From positions 1-9,186 of the forward strand of contig JAFGXZ010000230.1 in NCBI GenBank assembly GCA_016936335.1: 9,186 nt of DNA, read 5' to 3'. Every line of letters starts with the position of its first letter. Within the stretch, counting starts at the first letter, position 1. Both the position numbers and the translations under genes were made by a program. Shown here piece by piece: positions 7,754-9,186 of the stretch. The stretch comes from Fidelibacterota bacterium. GTDB taxonomy: Bacteria; Fidelibacterota; UBA2242. Below the pieces are notes generated by a model. It was not told the origin of the DNA. It ran no database searches and saw only the letters and a program-made list of their open reading frames with translations.

Positions 7754-9186
7754 AAGTTCACCTTTAAGCCAAAAATAACTTGCCGTGGCGCAGTATAGTA
7801 ATCCGGCCGCGTTAAAAAATCTTCAAGGCTATGAATCGGCTGTTCAGGAACATAGGTAGGAATTAAAGATGTCGCCGGATCACCAGTATCCGTAAATACA
7901 TTAACCGCATTTAACCGATCAAAGAGGTTTTTAATCTGGACATATATAACCATATGAGCATTAGTGATTGGAATAATATACTTTGCATTTAAATCGACAT
8001 TAAAGGTATAAGGTTTGCGCTCAGAATTTTCAAAGGATGTCCGCTGATTCTGATATTCCGGCGTATAGGGTAAACCACTGCCAAGGCTAGCGATAATACC
8101 GGTACTCCACTTCACATCCGCCAAATTCAGTGAAACATTCAACGTGTGTGTCTGATCCCAGTCCAGGGATACTGTCTGAATTTCAGTGGCACGCGGTGGA
8201 TCAGATTGTTGGTCATAAAACACCGCATCAGGGTCTGATGCATTTCCTTCGGCTACTTGATAGGTATAGTCCACTGCTCCGGAAAAGATTCCGATCTGAC
8301 TCTGAGTTATTGATAATGTAATCCCACGGACGTTGCCGTAATCACGATTGACATAACGAGCGTAGCTATCTCCCAATATATATAATTCATTTATTTCCGT
8401 ACCAATTAAATCACGAATATCTTTATAATACCCCGTAAGTTCCAAAACCAGACCGCGGCTGAGCATTTGCTGCAATCCTATCTGATAAATCGTTGTTTTC
8501 ATAGGTTCCAGATCAGTATTTCCCATGATTGTATTCAAACCACCACCCTGAACTTCAAATTCGGAATTGTAATATAGATATTCAAAATTCGGTATCTGGA
8601 AAAAATGCCCGTAAGAGATATGGATCGCACCCTGATCGGTAATCGGAAAAGACATTCCCAACCGCGGACTCCATTGCTGCTTTGGAGTTGCTTTTTTAAA
8701 GGGCTCTGAGTTCTCTTTGTAAGTCCCTTGAGGATCGCGTAAATCCTTTGGGATAACTCCATCGGGTTTAAAATAATCCCAACGTAGTCCCATGGATAAA
8801 ATTATTCTTTGAAATTCAATTTTATCCTCGAGCCAGTAGGCGATTTCCTTTGGTTTATGGCGATACTCATTATTATTCACACTTTCTGCGGGATATATTT
8901 CCGGTTGCCAGTTGGTGGTTCTATCCAAAAACAAACTGTATTGATGGAGCCATAAATTACTTGAACGATATTCCCAACCTGTTTTAACTTCATTGTTCTG
9001 ATTCAACTGAGAGATCAGATTCCATTTAATAGTGTTCACCTTGGAATTCCGGGAGAAATGACTCATATCCATTCCTCCGGTATAAAATCCATACCCGAAA
9101 CGCCGTAAAAGCTGTGAACTGACATAATTATTGTTGTTGGGATCCGCATAGACATAGGATTCATATTCGTTGAACAACTGATTGAA
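7750..9186 (-). CDS. TonB-dependent outer-membrane receptor, C-terminal beta-barrel part (5' end outside window)
   Basis: This is the C-terminal 478 residues of a TonB-dependent receptor, an outer-membrane beta-barrel that takes up bulky ligands using energy from TonB-ExbBD. The frame is open to the right edge; its first codons in the window read FNQLFNEYESY. The plug and any N-terminal carboxypeptidase-like domain are therefore outside. Family signs are alternating aromatic/polar strands, a mid-barrel block reading WSPRLGMSFPIT followed by ISYGHFFQIPNFEYLY, then LEPMKTTIYQIGLQQ, the late motif KNLFDRLNAVNVFTDTG, and the closing PRQVIFGLKVNL. These are typical of the receptors found in uncultured FCB phyla. 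The protein ends in Leu rather than the more usual aromatic residue. Its stop codon overlaps the start of the next gene by four bases, so the two are probably translationally coupled. No SusD-like gene follows it. The ligand is unknown; a glucan is suggested only by the downstream enzymes. The barrel call is firm, the ligand is inference. Confidence 0.9.
   Translation of the reverse strand, partial: FNQLFNEYESYVYADPNNNNYVSSQLLRRFGYGFYTGGMDMSHFSRNSKVNTIKWNLISQLNQNNEVKTGWEYRSSNLWLHQYSLFLDRTTNWQPEIYPAESVNNNEYRHKPKEIAYWLEDKIEFQRIILSMGLRWDYFKPDGVIPKDLRDPQGTYKENSEPFKKATPKQQWSPRLGMSFPITDQGAIHISYGHFFQIPNFEYLYYNSEFEVQGGGLNTIMGNTDLEPMKTTIYQIGLQQMLSRGLVLELTGYYKDIRDLIGTEINELYILGDSYARYVNRDYGNVRGITLSITQSQIGIFSGAVDYTYQVAEGNASDPDAVFYDQQSDPPRATEIQTVSLDWDQTHTLNVSLNLADVKWSTGIIASLGSGLPYTPEYQNQRTSFENSERKPYTFNVDLNAKYIIPITNAHMVIYVQIKNLFDRLNAVNVFTDTGDPATSLIPTYVPEQPIHSLEDFLTRPDYYTAPRQVIFGLKVNL
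7759..7765 (-). promoter_or_regulatory. Strong Shine-Dalgarno site (AAAGGTG) inside the end of the receptor gene
   Basis: Read on the minus strand, AAAGGTG lies five bases before the ATG at 7753-7751. It sits within the last codons of the receptor (Leu-Lys-Val-Asn-Leu-stop). With the ATGA overlap it fixes the start of the secreted protein and implies coupled translation. It is the only strong ribosome binding site of the four starts in the window. Confidence 0.8.

Larger units (their letters stand above)
1..9186 (-). other. Single five-gene operon, truncated at both window edges
   Basis: All five genes are on the minus strand, with junctions of -4, +8, +22 and +17 bases. None of the gaps (7750-7753 overlap; 4455-4462; 3404-3425; 1014-1030) has room for a promoter plus terminator, and no hairpin followed by a T-run was seen in them. 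One transcript starting beyond 9186 and continuing past position 1 is the simplest reading. Internal promoters inside coding sequence cannot be excluded by eye. Confidence 0.75.

Noticed and set aside
9175..9177. TTG codon as the start of the receptor gene
   Set aside because: The same frame stays open to the window edge with barrel-like sequence (Phe-Asn-Gln before it), and a 475-residue barrel without a plug or signal peptide is not a complete receptor. The TTG is an internal Leu codon.
1..9186. Frameshift, insertion sequence, CRISPR array or tRNA in the window
   Set aside because: All five frames read cleanly through their domains. No terminal inverted repeats, regularly spaced direct repeats or tRNA-like cloverleaf sequence were seen by eye, and the junctions are too short to hold them.

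Overview
The window appears to hold the middle and downstream part of one minus-strand operon. Five genes are packed almost without gaps, and both window edges cut through a gene. In transcription order (right to left) they are: the C-terminal part of a TonB-dependent outer-membrane receptor (7750-9186); a 1096-residue secreted protein with Asp-rich loops, a fibronectin-III-like segment and a FlgD-Ig/T9SS-like C-terminal domain (4463-7753); a PorV/PorQ (UPF0164)-type outer-membrane beta-barrel (3426-4454); a cytoplasmic GH94 glycoside phosphorylase (1031-3403); and the N-terminal 337 residues of an exported, probably lipid-anchored PF10091-type glucan hydrolase of the GH144/GH189 kind (1-1013). 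Gene junctions are a 4-base overlap, then gaps of 8, 22 and 17 bases. No stretch over 300 bases lacks a gene.

The organism is most likely an uncultured member of the FCB side of Bacteria, such as Calditrichota/KSB1, Neomarinimicrobiota or Latescibacterota. The evidence is the combination of a PorV-like barrel, a large secreted protein with 'DGIDNDGD' acidic motifs and a '..GIYYYHV..GKFAVIK' tail, and a TonB receptor without an adjacent SusD. Base composition is moderately AT-rich. This taxonomic call is inference from protein style only.

Functionally, the first three genes form an envelope module: a receptor, an exported cargo protein and a barrel of the family that serves type IX secretion in Bacteroidota. 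The last two form a beta-glucan module. The PF10091 protein would cleave or remodel glucan outside the cytoplasm, and the GH94 enzyme would phosphorolyse imported oligosaccharides to glucose 1-phosphate. GH94 and PF10091 domains occur together in cyclic beta-1,2-glucan synthase (NdvB/Cgs). Here they are separate adjacent genes without the glycosyltransferase, which points to use of beta-1,2-glucan or a related beta-glucan. The exact substrate cannot be read from the sequence. No RNA genes, insertion sequences, CRISPR arrays, clear terminators or promoters were seen; the operon promoter must lie beyond the right edge.
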